Source of the DNA: a bacterium BMS3Bbin05
GTDB lineage: Bacteria > Nitrospirota > Thermodesulfovibrionia > Thermodesulfovibrionales > BMS3Bbin05
NCBI GenBank assembly: GCA_002897855.1
Contig: BDTO01000061.1
Coordinates: forward strand, 1-58,475
Direction of reading: 5' to 3'
Length of the DNA stretch: 58,475 nt
Shown one piece after another: positions 8,187 through 16,287 of the stretch; the first letter of the stretch is position 1; each line of letters opens with the position of its first letter. The position numbers were made by a program, and so were the translations under genes. The notes under the pieces are model-generated. The model did no database searches, was not told the DNA's origin, and saw only the letters and a list, made by a program, of their open reading frames with translations.

Positions 8187-8444
8187 TTGAATAGAAGATG
8201 TATCGATCTACTTAAAAAGGCAAGGAATAATCCAGCAGGGGTTAGATTCTCAGAACTTCAAAGCCTTTGTAAATGTGTCGGGATGCGACATGATAGAACA
8301 CGTGGCTCACACTTTATTTACAAAAGAAATAATCCATCTTTTATACTATCCATTCAAAAAATGCCAGATGGAAAAGCAAAACCTTATCAAGTTAAGCAAT
8401 TGCTGGATTTTATTGAAGAATACAATTTAGGTAAAGAGGAGTGA
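8187..8444 (+). CDS. hicA: HicA-like mRNA interferase toxin
   Basis: 85 aa. The dsRBD-like fold is recognisable in VRFSELQSLCKCVGMRHDRTRGSHFIYKRNNPSFILSIQKMPDGKAKPYQVKQLL, with the catalytic His of the RGSH motif at about residue 46. HicA toxins cleave mRNA when not held by HicB. The likely start is TTG 8187, since no in-frame ATG gives a full fold. Three bases separate its stop from hicB. The block is AT-rich compared with its neighbours, as expected for a transferred toxin-antitoxin module. Confidence 0.85.
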   Translation: MNRRCIDLLKKARNNPAGVRFSELQSLCKCVGMRHDRTRGSHFIYKRNNPSFILSIQKMPDGKAKPYQVKQLLDFIEEYNLGKEE

Positions 8445-8447
8445 GAA

Positions 8448-8924
8448 ATGTTTAAATATTCTATCTCAATTAAATGGAGTGATGAAGATGGTGGATTTAT
8501 CGCAACTGTCTCAGAATTGCCCGGTCTTAGCGCTTTTGGGGAAACTCAGGAAAAAGCCATTTCTGAGCTTAAGGTCGCTGCTGAAGCTTATCTGGAAACA
8601 TTAAAAGAATCTGGCAAACCACTCCCGGCTCCAAAGAAACTTGTACATTATAGTGGACAAATCAGGCTAAGAATGCCTAAGCGGTTACATGCAAAACTTG
8701 CTGCCGCAGCTGAATCTGAAGGGGTTTCACTGAATACATATATAGTTTCTCTATTATCGGAAAGGCAAGGCAAGAAAGAAGCAACCCAACATATTGGAGA
8801 GCTTACTAAAATAGCTCCACAGTATAATGTATTGGGGGGCGGTACTGTAGCGAAATTCACACAAGTACATGAACCGAAACAGACTTATAGTACAGAAAAA
8901 TACTTTAAAAAGGGAGCGGCATAA
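8448..8924 (+). CDS. hicB: HicB-like antitoxin with C-terminal ribbon-helix-helix domain
   Basis: 158 aa. Residues 1-65 form the UPF0150/HicB partial RNase H fold (SDEDGGFIATVSELPGLSAFGETQEKAISELKVAAEAYLET). Residues ~68-105 (QIRLRMPKRLHAKLAAAAESEGVSLNTYIVSLLSE) are a ribbon-helix-helix DNA-binding domain, followed by an extended ~50-aa tail of unknown role. It neutralises HicA and probably binds the palindrome at 8138-8157. Shine-Dalgarno GAGGAG precedes ATG 8448. Confidence 0.88.
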   Translation: MFKYSISIKWSDEDGGFIATVSELPGLSAFGETQEKAISELKVAAEAYLETLKESGKPLPAPKKLVHYSGQIRLRMPKRLHAKLAAAAESEGVSLNTYIVSLLSERQGKKEATQHIGELTKIAPQYNVLGGGTVAKFTQVHEPKQTYSTEKYFKKGAA

Positions 8925-8927
8925 GTT

Positions 8928-9404
8928 ATGGTTAAACATATATGGTCTGTTTTATGCGAGAGAATCAGTATTGATCAAGAAACAAAATTAGCAAGTTATC
9001 TTACCTGTATTGAAGGGATTGTTGCAGTGGAGTTGCCAGCTGTTATAAATAACCTTGCCTTTGGAAGTCGCTGGTATAAGGATGGAGAATCTGAAGAGAC
9101 TCTGAGGTTCCGTTTGATGCTTTTATCTCCTGACGGGACCGAGGAAATTTTAATCGATTCAAGAAGCCAAAATATTAATAGTGATAATCATCGTACGAAT
9201 ATTATATTAAATGCTATGGATTTTAAACAGAGCGGGAACTATACTTTCAGGTTATACCAGCGACTCGATAAGAAATGGGTTGTAGTAAACGAGATACCCC
9301 TAAATATTACATTGAAACCAGAAGCCAAAACAAAAACTCCTAATAAAGAAAAAAAGACGAAGAAAGTAACCTTAAAAGGAAGAAAAAAAAGGGCCATATC
9401 TTAA
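8928..9404 (+). CDS. DUF6941-like protein, third gene of the hicAB operon
   Basis: 158 aa beginning MVKHIWSVLCERISIDQETKLASYLTCIEGI. That opening resembles the DUF6941 group (...VLCE...ID...L.S...CIEGI). The middle (LLSPDGTEEILIDSRS...NYTFRLYQRLDKKWVVVNEIPL) reads as a beta sandwich, and the C-terminus is strongly Lys-rich. It starts 3 nt after hicB and is surely co-transcribed. No function is known. The link to HicAB suggests a tripartite module or simple co-mobilisation. Its stop codon overlaps that of a RAYT relic on the other strand. Confidence 0.6.
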   Translation: MVKHIWSVLCERISIDQETKLASYLTCIEGIVAVELPAVINNLAFGSRWYKDGESEETLRFRLMLLSPDGTEEILIDSRSQNINSDNHRTNIILNAMDFKQSGNYTFRLYQRLDKKWVVVNEIPLNITLKPEAKTKTPNKEKKTKKVTLKGRKKRAIS

Positions 9405-9663
9405 AAATTAAATATATGTTTTTTGATCCTATTTACCTTACGCCTAAAGCTTTTATCGTTGGCAATTTCTTTGGCAACTTGTTTATACCTCATTGTAGTT
9501 GCAGCGCCTGACATTTTATTGAAATATGTGTCCAGGTTTTTTCAAGATATTCGAGAAATTTCTTTTTATCACCTGTACCAGTAAATACCTTCTCTCCACA
9601 GTTGCCACGGATAATTACATGATAATATGCTCCAGGATATTCTACTCGTAAGGGCCTTACCAT
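9401..9663 (-). pseudogene. RAYT transposase, internally deleted relic
   Basis: Reverse reading from ATG 9663 gives MVRPLRVEYPGAYYHVIIRG, a classic RAYT N-terminus, running to ...DKKKFLEYLEKTW and then a stop. Shifted by frame it continues as SGAATTMRYKQVAKEIANDK...RRKVNRI, the family's extreme C-terminus. The central HUH and Tyr region is gone, so this is a deletion derivative. It converges on and overlaps the last codon of the DUF6941-like gene. Confidence 0.7.
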
Positions 9664-9743
9664 TAAATGCTACCTGCCTATCAATTATTTTAGGCACTTT
9701 TATTTTCTTTTATTTTAAGGAGGCAAATTTGAGAAGTCAATAC

Positions 9744-9857
9744 TTAATATTTAAGATGTGACCCTTCCGATTTCCTTCTGACTTCGTCTTCAATTAACCT
9801 TAATTTTACATCCTTTAAGAGAATCTCATATAATTTTTTTTCGTTAATTTGTTGCAT
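9744..9857 (-). CDS. Possible 37-aa protein of unknown function
   Basis: Reverse-strand frame from ATG 9857 reads MQQINEKKLYEILLKDVKLR...EVRRKSEGSHLKY and stops. It is predicted helical, amphipathic and highly charged, with a purine-rich AGAAAGGG directly before the start. It could be a tiny antitoxin-like or relic gene in the accessory block. No family is recognised. Confidence 0.3.
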   Translation of the reverse strand: MQQINEKKLYEILLKDVKLRLIEDEVRRKSEGSHLKY

Positions 9858-9992
9858 CCCTTTCTCCAGCTAATGTCTTGATGAGGGATGCGAACCATGA
9901 AGCACATACAAGTGCATAACAGATAATTTGCACACCTCAAGCTATTCAAAGCCAAAAAAGTGCACATTCCTCTCCATCAAATTGTTATACGC

Positions 9993-10901
9993 TCATCCAA
10001 GTTCAGAAGTTCTTTTTGCTTTTTTGAAAATATCATAATCAACATATCTGCTAACCCCATAGGTATAAGGGCAAGGGTTACCATTTTTATCGACTTTATC
10101 ATTAATAATACTCACATCATCTAAGCGTTTAAGGTTAAAAACTGTCCTTATGCCACCATCTTTATAACTCGTTGAAAGTTTCTGCAATTCTTCTTTTGGA
10201 TAACTTTTCTGTTCAGGCTCACTAATAATTTCAAAGAGATGCTTTATTCTGTTATTGCGATAAAAACTTTGATACTTACTATGTCTAAATGTACGCTTAG
10301 ATTTTTCTTGGCAAACATATACGTTGTGATTTAGAGCTGCATCTTCACCAAAGCCACCAGCAACAATAAGAACTTGATTATTGTCAAAGTTCCAAGATTG
10401 AATAAGTAAATTTTCATTTTCTAATAAAGTCCTAAAATTCTTGATCAAAAACTCAAGGAGCTCACCAGTATTTTGGCTTGAAGTAAAATTTTCTAATCCA
10501 TTTTGTAGTGTTAACCAATTTGTCCAAGATATACTTTCTAAAGCTTTTGGCTTTTCATCATCCGGAGTAATATATAAAATAAAATCATTGGGTTGCGTAA
10601 TAGATTTTTTATGATTAGCTAACTGTTGTTTATCAATTGTTTTCTTTTTTATTTTGCTTTCAATAAACAATCGAAAAGAAAAATTGCTTTCAAGGTAACC
10701 ATCAGGAATACTCTCAGGCTCTTTATGTTGAGAAAAAATTTCTATTTCACTGCTCGGCAACTTTATACCTATCTCTGAAAGAACGTCTCTCATTAGGGGT
10801 TCACCACCTACCTTAAAAATCTGCAATAAAGCAGCCGTAACTCGATTTTCAACCTGCTTATATTCCCTGAAAACTGATAAGTCCTCAATATTTTTTGGCA
10901 T
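9993..10901 (-). CDS. Unknown 302-aa protein with PD-(D/E)XK nuclease-like motif
   Basis: AT-rich gene. The N-terminal ~150 residues contain VENRVTAALLQIF..., then IPDGYLESNFSFRLFIESKIKKKTIDKQQLANH. The spacing of Asp (PDGYL), the E-x-K pair in FIESKIK and a following helix matches the restriction-endonuclease-like fold. The C-terminal half (VLIVAGGFGEDAALNHNVYVCQ..., RTFRHSKYQSFYRNNRIKHLFEI) looks like a separate sensor or effector domain of unknown type. A 24-nt perfect palindrome lies 42 nt upstream. Isolated accessory location suggests a mobile defence or selfish gene. The nuclease assignment is motif-based only. Confidence 0.55.
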   Translation of the reverse strand: MPKNIEDLSVFREYKQVENRVTAALLQIFKVGGEPLMRDVLSEIGIKLPSSEIEIFSQHKEPESIPDGYLESNFSFRLFIESKIKKKTIDKQQLANHKKSITQPNDFILYITPDDEKPKALESISWTNWLTLQNGLENFTSSQNTGELLEFLIKNFRTLLENENLLIQSWNFDNNQVLIVAGGFGEDAALNHNVYVCQEKSKRTFRHSKYQSFYRNNRIKHLFEIISEPEQKSYPKEELQKLSTSYKDGGIRTVFNLKRLDDVSIINDKVDKNGNPCPYTYGVSRYVDYDIFKKAKRTSELG

Positions 10902-10942
10902 TTTTTATAATTCCGTATAACAATAATATACTCAAAGTGTAA

Positions 10943-10966
10943 ATTCTGGAATTATAATTCCAGAAT
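10943..10966. promoter_or_regulatory. 24-nt perfect palindrome upstream of the PD-(D/E)XK-like gene
   Basis: Bases 10943-10966 equal their own reverse complement; half-site ATTCTGGAATTA. It is 42 nt upstream of the start codon at 10901, in an AT-rich promoter region. It is probably an operator for a dimeric regulator; a hairpin at the mRNA leader is possible. Confidence 0.55.
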
Positions 10967-11034
10967 ATCATAGATTATATTGGAAATCCATAAATAAGAA
11001 CAGGATAACGATATGCAATTATTGACAGCTGTAC

Positions 11035-12774
11035 TCATGAAATATATATCTTAACGGTGGTGCCTTTCTCCTCTTCACTCTCTATCTTCATCTCCCAATC
11101 GTGAGCCTTAACGAGGTGTTTGACGATGGCAAGACCGAGTCCGGTGCCGCCAAGCTCGCGGGAGCGTGACGTATCTACCCTGAAGAATCGTTCGCCAAGA
11201 CGTGATATATGCTTTCCGGGGACGCCTATACCCGTGTCCTTTACAAACAGATATTTTGCCTTTTCTCCTTTGTCCAGGCCTATCGTAATATCGCCCTTCT
11301 CTGTAAATTTAATTGCATTATCCACGAGGTTCAGCAGTATTTCGATCAGCCTGTCACGGTCTGCCTGGATATGAGTTTCCGCAACATTGATAATTTTATT
11401 CAATGAAAGTCCTCTTCCCTCCGCTCTGTTTTTCAGTGTGCCGATAACGGAATCAATCAGTTCTTCAGCATCTATCTCTGTCTTGTGAATCCCCTCAATA
11501 CCGAGCTCGATTTTCGATATCGTAAGGAGATCATCGACGAGCCTGTTCAGCCGCCTGCTGTGGGACTGTATTGTCCTGAGGAAATCCAGCGCATTTTCCC
11601 TGTCATCGATCGCCCCGTCAATCAGGGTCTCGGCAAAGCCGCTGATTGCCGTCACCGGTGTCTTTATCTCATGGGATACATTTGCGACAAAGTCCTTCCG
11701 CATCTCTTCGAGCCGCCTGAGTTTTGTCGTATCATGGAGAATCGCTATGTAGCCGGACAGGTCACCTTCCCGGTAAAAAAGCGGTGAGATGCGAACCGTC
11801 ATATACCGTTCAGCAGGATCGTCAATTTTCATATCGGCAACACTGGTGGACTGTTTTTCCTTTACCTTATCGACAAGTGAAAAGAATTCAGGACTTCGTA
11901 CAACCTCATAGAAGTGCCTGCCTGTAGGTGAACCTTTTCCCATGAGATCACGCGCCGCCTCATTGGAACGTTCGACGATCCCTTCTTTGTTGATGATAAG
12001 CAGCGGATCGGGAATGCTTGTGAGCATGACATTCAGGCGGCTCGCCTCTGCATCCTTCAATGACAGAAGTGCCTTAAGGTCTTTTGACATCCTGTTGAGG
12101 TCTTTCGCTATTTCGCTGAATTCACCGCCCCCTTTGATATGAAGTCTTCTGGTAAATATGCCGCGTGCGAGTGCGCCGGTGAAGTCTGTTATCTGCCGGA
12201 CATACGAACGTATTCTCACCGTTTGCAGAACAGTCAAAATCCCCGACGCCACGAGAACAAGAACAACTCCTCCGATGATCCTGAAGCGTAATGAGTTTAT
12301 TTCCTCGTTTACTTTGTGGAGGCGGACGGCAAGTCTGACATACCCTGCCGGCTTTCCGTTCCGTTGCGCCTTAACGGCGGTATAGAACAGGTCATCATTC
12401 AGGGTATTGCTGTGTCTGATTGACCATCCGGTACCTGAAATACCCGCTTGCTGAATCTCGGGACGGTTGCCGTGGTTGTCCATGGTTGAGGGATTTTTGT
12501 CGGAGTCACCGATTACCGTTCCATCGGGTGATACAATGGTTATGCGGGATCCGGTCATTTTTTTTAGCTTTCTTAATGAGAGCCCGGCGATGGAGCCGGA
12601 GTTGAAATCGGTGGAATCGGCGATAAGTGTGGCCTGAATCGAAAGGTTTTTCCTGATATTCTCAATAAAGTTCATGCGAACAATGCGGGTTATGTAGAAC
12701 TCGGTAAAGAAGATTGAGACGATAAAAATGATCGCAAACAGGATAAAGAGTCTTCTGAAAAATGGTCTCTTCAC
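11035..12774 (-). CDS. PhoR-like sensor histidine kinase
   Basis: 579 aa. Membrane helix ~9-29, periplasmic sensor ~30-165, second helix ~167-186, HAMP-like ~187-240, PAS ~247-345 (SIPDPLLIINKEGIVERSN). HisKA has VSHEIKTPVTAISGF (His368). The HATPase has N box LVDNAIKFTEKG (Asn486), G1 DTGIGVPG and G2 GGTGLGLAIV. All catalytic elements are present. The start overlaps the response regulator stop by 4 nt, so the two are co-translated. The architecture matches PhoR (phosphate starvation), but no pst/phoU genes are here, so the signal is unproven. Confidence 0.9.
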   Translation of the reverse strand: MKRPFFRRLFILFAIIFIVSIFFTEFYITRIVRMNFIENIRKNLSIQATLIADSTDFNSGSIAGLSLRKLKKMTGSRITIVSPDGTVIGDSDKNPSTMDNHGNRPEIQQAGISGTGWSIRHSNTLNDDLFYTAVKAQRNGKPAGYVRLAVRLHKVNEEINSLRFRIIGGVVLVLVASGILTVLQTVRIRSYVRQITDFTGALARGIFTRRLHIKGGGEFSEIAKDLNRMSKDLKALLSLKDAEASRLNVMLTSIPDPLLIINKEGIVERSNEAARDLMGKGSPTGRHFYEVVRSPEFFSLVDKVKEKQSTSVADMKIDDPAERYMTVRISPLFYREGDLSGYIAILHDTTKLRRLEEMRKDFVANVSHEIKTPVTAISGFAETLIDGAIDDRENALDFLRTIQSHSRRLNRLVDDLLTISKIELGIEGIHKTEIDAEELIDSVIGTLKNRAEGRGLSLNKIINVAETHIQADRDRLIEILLNLVDNAIKFTEKGDITIGLDKGEKAKYLFVKDTGIGVPGKHISRLGERFFRVDTSRSRELGGTGLGLAIVKHLVKAHDWEMKIESEEEKGTTVKIYIS

Positions 12775-13472
12775 AGGTCTCCGTCGATGTAGTAACCGAT
12801 ACCACGTCTTGTCTTTAAATAGACAGGATGTGAAGGGTCATCTTCGATCTGCATCCTCAGCCTTCTGACATGGACATCGACGGTTCTCGGCTCGACGAAG
12901 GCCTCGTCTTTCCATACCGCATCCAGCAGCATGTCTCTGTTGAAGACACGGCCTTTCCTTTCGACTAAATACAGGAGGAGCTTAAATTCTGTTGCACTCA
13001 GTTTTAGCACATTCTTCTTTTTTGCTACCTGATACGTCTCTGTATTGATTTCAAGGTCGCCTATGGTGATGGTCTTTTTTGTTTTCGGCACCCGGCGGGT
13101 TCTTCTCAGCACGGTCTTGACCCGTGCGATCAACTCCCGCGGACTGAATGGTTTTGTAATATAATCGTCGGCCCCGAGTTCAAGGCCGAGAACCTTGTCT
13201 AACTCGTCACTTTTGGCGGTCAGCATGATAATGGGGATATGTGATGTTTTCTCGTTTTCCTTCAGGATTCTGCACAGATCCATCCCCTGGATGCCGGGAA
13301 GCATAAGATCGAGAATGATGAGATCAAAGTTTTTTCTCTTGATATTTTTCAGGGCATCTTCACCATTATAGGAACCTGTCACGGAATATCCGTCCTTTTC
13401 AAGATTGTATTTCAGGAGTTGAAGGAGGTCTTTTTCATCATCCACAACGATTATTTCCGGTTTCGTATTCAT
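12771..13472 (-). CDS. PhoB/OmpR-family response regulator
   Basis: 233 aa. Receiver domain 1-120 with acidic pocket (DDE at 11-13), phosphoacceptor Asp55 (LIILDLMLPG), the switch Thr in IIMLTAKSD and Lys in YITKPFSPREL. A winged-helix DNA-binding domain occupies ~130-230 (LKLSATEFKLLLYLVERKGRVFNRDMLLDAVW...VDVHVRRLRMQIEDDP). It is first of the pair with the PhoR-like kinase. The membrane protein upstream (13485) is only 12 nt away and probably in the same transcript. Confidence 0.93.
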   Translation of the reverse strand: MNTKPEIIVVDDEKDLLQLLKYNLEKDGYSVTGSYNGEDALKNIKRKNFDLIILDLMLPGIQGMDLCRILKENEKTSHIPIIMLTAKSDELDKVLGLELGADDYITKPFSPRELIARVKTVLRRTRRVPKTKKTITIGDLEINTETYQVAKKKNVLKLSATEFKLLLYLVERKGRVFNRDMLLDAVWKDEAFVEPRTVDVHVRRLRMQIEDDPSHPVYLKTRRGIGYYIDGDL

Positions 13473-13484
13473 TATGGTATCGGC

Positions 13485-13859
13485 CTATTTCCACACTGTC
13501 AGGATAATATCTCCGGCAACGGCGACTATGGACAGTACGAATATGATTGCATAGTTGATGTCTTCGAGTGACACCGTAATGGATGACAGGAGATACAATA
13601 GTACGCCCCTGTCTTCGTCGCTCAGGCATGCATTGGTTTTAATTTTTTCGATAAGGCGATAGTCGGCAATTGCATTTTTCCGCTTTTTGGATATCTTAAA
13701 CCTGTAGAGAAAGAAGAAAAAGTACCCTATAACCGCTATGTACCATACAGGTCTGAACCAGCCGGGTTCAAGATGCTGAAATACGATCAATGCCCTGAAG
13801 GCCAGGGCGGAAAATAGGCCGAGAGAAAAGAAGAGATAAACGACATATTTCGGAACCAT
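13485..13859 (-). CDS. Small integral membrane protein of unknown function upstream of phoB-like gene
   Basis: Two N-terminal hydrophobic helices (VVYLFFSLGLFSALAF; WYIAVIGYFFFFLYRF), a charged cytoplasmic-looking stretch (KISKKRKNAIADYRLIEKIK), and one or two C-terminal helices (YAIIFVLSIVAVAGDIILTVW). I chose ATG 13859 because the upstream extension to 13895 lacks an ATG and adds only polar residues; neither start has a good Shine-Dalgarno. Family not recognised. Its position next to the two-component pair suggests an accessory sensor or simply co-transcription. Confidence 0.6.
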   Translation of the reverse strand: MVPKYVVYLFFSLGLFSALAFRALIVFQHLEPGWFRPVWYIAVIGYFFFFLYRFKISKKRKNAIADYRLIEKIKTNACLSDEDRGVLLYLLSSITVSLEDINYAIIFVLSIVAVAGDIILTVWK

Positions 13860-14076
13860 ATGTGGGTTTTGGTTATTCACTTTATAACAAATCAATCAGC
13901 CGCTGATTAACACGGATTATCACGGATTTATAAAAAAATGCCATTGTCTGTCATAACTTATTTCACAGAATTGGTATATTTCCTCTGCGGTCTCTGTGGT
14001 TTCTCCCTTTGCATTTTTATTAAGACTGATTGTAAATTATATATTAACTAATTTATTTTGTAAAATTCAGGTTATT

Positions 14077-14439
14077 ATGGATTCTCAAACCGTTATACAT
14101 AACTGGCTCATCGATTTTCTTAAAACGAGGTTTTTAAAAGATTATGGTGAGATAGGAATTAATCCCGAAGGAGAGGATATCGAGGAGTTCGGGGGATGCT
14201 ATCCCGACCTTATACTAAAGAACCAGGGGATGATAGTGGCCATTGTAGAGGTGGAAACTGAGAGTACCATCAATGATGAAAGGGGAGCTTACTGGAAGAA
14301 ATTGTCGCAGCTGGGCACGAAGCTTATACTGATGGTCCCCGAGAACCGGAAGGCGAAGGTCACCGGCCTGCTATGGCAGCACGGTATCATGCAAAATGTG
14401 TCTGTGGGCAGTTATTCAATAAAGATCAGCATGCCGTAA
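14077..14439 (+). CDS. Small PD-(D/E)XK-like protein of unknown function
   Basis: 120 aa from ATG 14077; the longer frame from 13996 adds a hydrophobic stretch that is probably untranslated leader. The core GGCYPDLILKNQG...IVAIVEVETES (about residues 39-65) has the PD...(D/E)-x-E pattern of the restriction-endonuclease-like fold, with Glu rather than Lys-containing E-x-K. Flanking helices (AYWKKLSQLGTKLILMVPENRK) fit a small nuclease-fold protein. It might be a structural relative without catalysis. No partner gene is evident. Confidence 0.55.
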   Translation: MDSQTVIHNWLIDFLKTRFLKDYGEIGINPEGEDIEEFGGCYPDLILKNQGMIVAIVEVETESTINDERGAYWKKLSQLGTKLILMVPENRKAKVTGLLWQHGIMQNVSVGSYSIKISMP

Positions 14440-14506
14440 AGCATATATTGAAGCCGGGTCCCGTAGATATTGGATGCGGCGATAACCTCATCATACAAGA
14501 AATGGT

Positions 14507-14657
14507 AGACTCGTAAAAAGTCCGAAAAGGAGATGGCTAAGCAAAAATCGTCAGATACAAGGCGCACAAATTTCGACGAATGAGGCGTACTTGAGTACGC
14601 CGCAGTGAGGAGATAATTTGATGCAACGCAGTAGCTGGCGACTTTTTGCGACGCCAT
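14507..14657. repeat. MITE-like dispersed repeat, family 2, copy A, with 11-bp target duplication
   Basis: About 151 bp ending in inverted repeats (ACTCGTAAAAAGTC / GACTTTTTGCGACG). It is flanked by a direct repeat CAAGAAATGGT at 14496-14506 and 14658-14668, which looks like a target-site duplication. The body (CAGATACAAGGCGCACAAATTTCGA...GAGGCGTACTT) is shared with the copy at 25651. The right end abuts the mqnB start. Confidence 0.82.
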
Positions 14658-14671
14658 CAAGAAATGGTCTG

Positions 14672-15400
14672 ATGGAATACAGTAGAAACATAGGGTTGGT
14701 CTGTTCTGTTGATCAGGAATGCGGAAAGATTATGTCGGAGATGCGAGACATCAAATATTTGCATACCGGCCCGGTAACCCTTTTGTCCGGATCGATAGGA
14801 AGAAAAAAGGTGATACTTGTGATAACGGGAATTGGAAAGGTGAATGCTTCCCATGGCGCTACCATCCTTACCGGGGAATACAGGCCATCGTGTGTTATTA
14901 ACTTCGGGATAGGCGGATGTTATCCGGCCAGCGGTCTTTCTATCGGTGATGTGGCGGTTGCTTCCAAAGAGTTCTACGCTGATGAGGGGGTGATCATGGG
15001 TGACCGCTTTTTCAGTATGGAAGAGGCAGGGATGGCAATTTTGCAGATCGGCAGAAAACGTTACTATAATGAATTTCATCCGGGAGCGGCGCTTATGAGA
15101 ATATTCAGGAAGAAAGTAGCCGGAATGCCAATTAATACCGGGTACGGGATATTTCTGACTGTATCCTCCGTTTCAGGGACGATCAGACGTTCGGAATATC
15201 TTGAAAGGAGTTTTGGGGGAGTCTGTGAAAATATGGAGGGTGCAGCGGTATTTCATGTTGCGCATATGTATAAAACGGCCTGTTTTGAGGTCAGGGGAAT
15301 AAGCAATATTGCCGGAATCAGGGATAAAAGAAAATGGAATTTCCGAAAGGCCGCGGAAAACTGCCAGGCGGTTCTTCTGGAATTCATCGGAGGCTTATGA
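14672..15400 (+). CDS. mqnB: Futalosine hydrolase
   Basis: 242 aa from ATG 14672. The longer upstream frame is translated repeat and should be left out. Nucleoside-phosphorylase fold: VILVITGIGKVNASHGA, CVINFGIGGCYPASGLSIGDVAVAS, and CENMEGAAVFHVAH...VRGISNIAGIRDKRKWNF with the catalytic-region Glu-Met-Glu-type ENMEGA motif. It splits futalosine to dehypoxanthine futalosine plus hypoxanthine in the futalosine route to menaquinone. Its stop overlaps the mqnD start (ATGA). The family also includes MTA/SAH nucleosidases, but adjacency to mqnD decides the call. A repeat insertion lies directly upstream, so ribosome binding is unusual. Confidence 0.88.
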   Translation: MEYSRNIGLVCSVDQECGKIMSEMRDIKYLHTGPVTLLSGSIGRKKVILVITGIGKVNASHGATILTGEYRPSCVINFGIGGCYPASGLSIGDVAVASKEFYADEGVIMGDRFFSMEEAGMAILQIGRKRYYNEFHPGAALMRIFRKKVAGMPINTGYGIFLTVSSVSGTIRRSEYLERSFGGVCENMEGAAVFHVAHMYKTACFEVRGISNIAGIRDKRKWNFRKAAENCQAVLLEFIGGL

Positions 15401-16248
15401 TTAACACTTCGGGTAAAGAGCTTTCCATGGGATTTTCGCCCTGCCCCAATGACACGTTTATTTTTTATGCACTTATGCACGGGAAAGTTCAGGATAACGA
15501 TTTCCGGTTCCACCAGATATTTGAAGACGTGGAAACTCTTAACAGGATGGCTTTGGAGGCGGAACTGGATATTACCAAGGTATCATACCATGCACTGGGA
15601 TTTGTCAGAGATGAGTATGCGCTTCTTCATTCCGGGGGAGCCCTTGGCAGGGGATGCGGCCCGCTTATTGTAGCGAAAGATGACTTTGGGATAGATGAAC
15701 TCGCAGGGAAAAGGATAGCCGTTCCCGGCAGATATACGACTGCATTTCTTCTGTTGCAGCTTTATAATCCTGCATTCAGGGACAATATAATCTTCATCCC
15801 GTTTAATAAGATTATGAAAGCGGTAAAAGAGGGTGAAGCAGATGCGGGAGTGATAATTCACGAGAGCCGCTTTACTTACAGTCTTTACGGGTTGAAGCAG
15901 ATTATTGATCTCGGACAGTGGTGGGAGGCCGCAACCGGAGCACCCATACCACTTGGGGCGATTATTGCTAAGAGATCGCTTGGCATCGGTCTGATTGGAA
16001 AAATCGACAATATGATCCGGTCGAGTATCGATTATGCCTTTTCTCACAGGGAGGAGACATATCCATATATAAAAAAACATTCACAGGAATTAGCTGATGA
16101 GGTGATCGGCAAACATATAGATCTCTATGTAAATGACTATTCACTGGATATCGGCGGAGAGGGCCTGGCGGCAGTGGGCAGGTTGATGTACATGGCTGAG
16201 GAGAGGGGAATATTCGATAAAAACGATAAACCCCTGTTTATTGTATGA
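15397..16248 (+). CDS. mqnD: 1,4-dihydroxy-6-naphthoate synthase
   Basis: 283 aa from ATG 15397 (4-nt overlap with mqnB). It has the periplasmic-binding-protein-like fold with the family opening LSMGFSPCPNDTFIFYALMHGKV, then KVSYHALGFVRDEYALLHSGGALGRGCGPLIVAK and EADAGVIIHESRFTY. The last block includes the His of IIHESRF used in cyclic dehypoxanthinyl futalosine cleavage. It produces 1,4-dihydroxy-6-naphthoate for menaquinone. mqnA, mqnC and mqnE are not in the window. Confidence 0.93.
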   Translation: MINTSGKELSMGFSPCPNDTFIFYALMHGKVQDNDFRFHQIFEDVETLNRMALEAELDITKVSYHALGFVRDEYALLHSGGALGRGCGPLIVAKDDFGIDELAGKRIAVPGRYTTAFLLLQLYNPAFRDNIIFIPFNKIMKAVKEGEADAGVIIHESRFTYSLYGLKQIIDLGQWWEAATGAPIPLGAIIAKRSLGIGLIGKIDNMIRSSIDYAFSHREETYPYIKKHSQELADEVIGKHIDLYVNDYSLDIGGEGLAAVGRLMYMAEERGIFDKNDKPLFIV

Positions 16249-16287
16249 CACCCTTTGAAGGGGCAAGGCGTTCACTGGAGTTATGTA

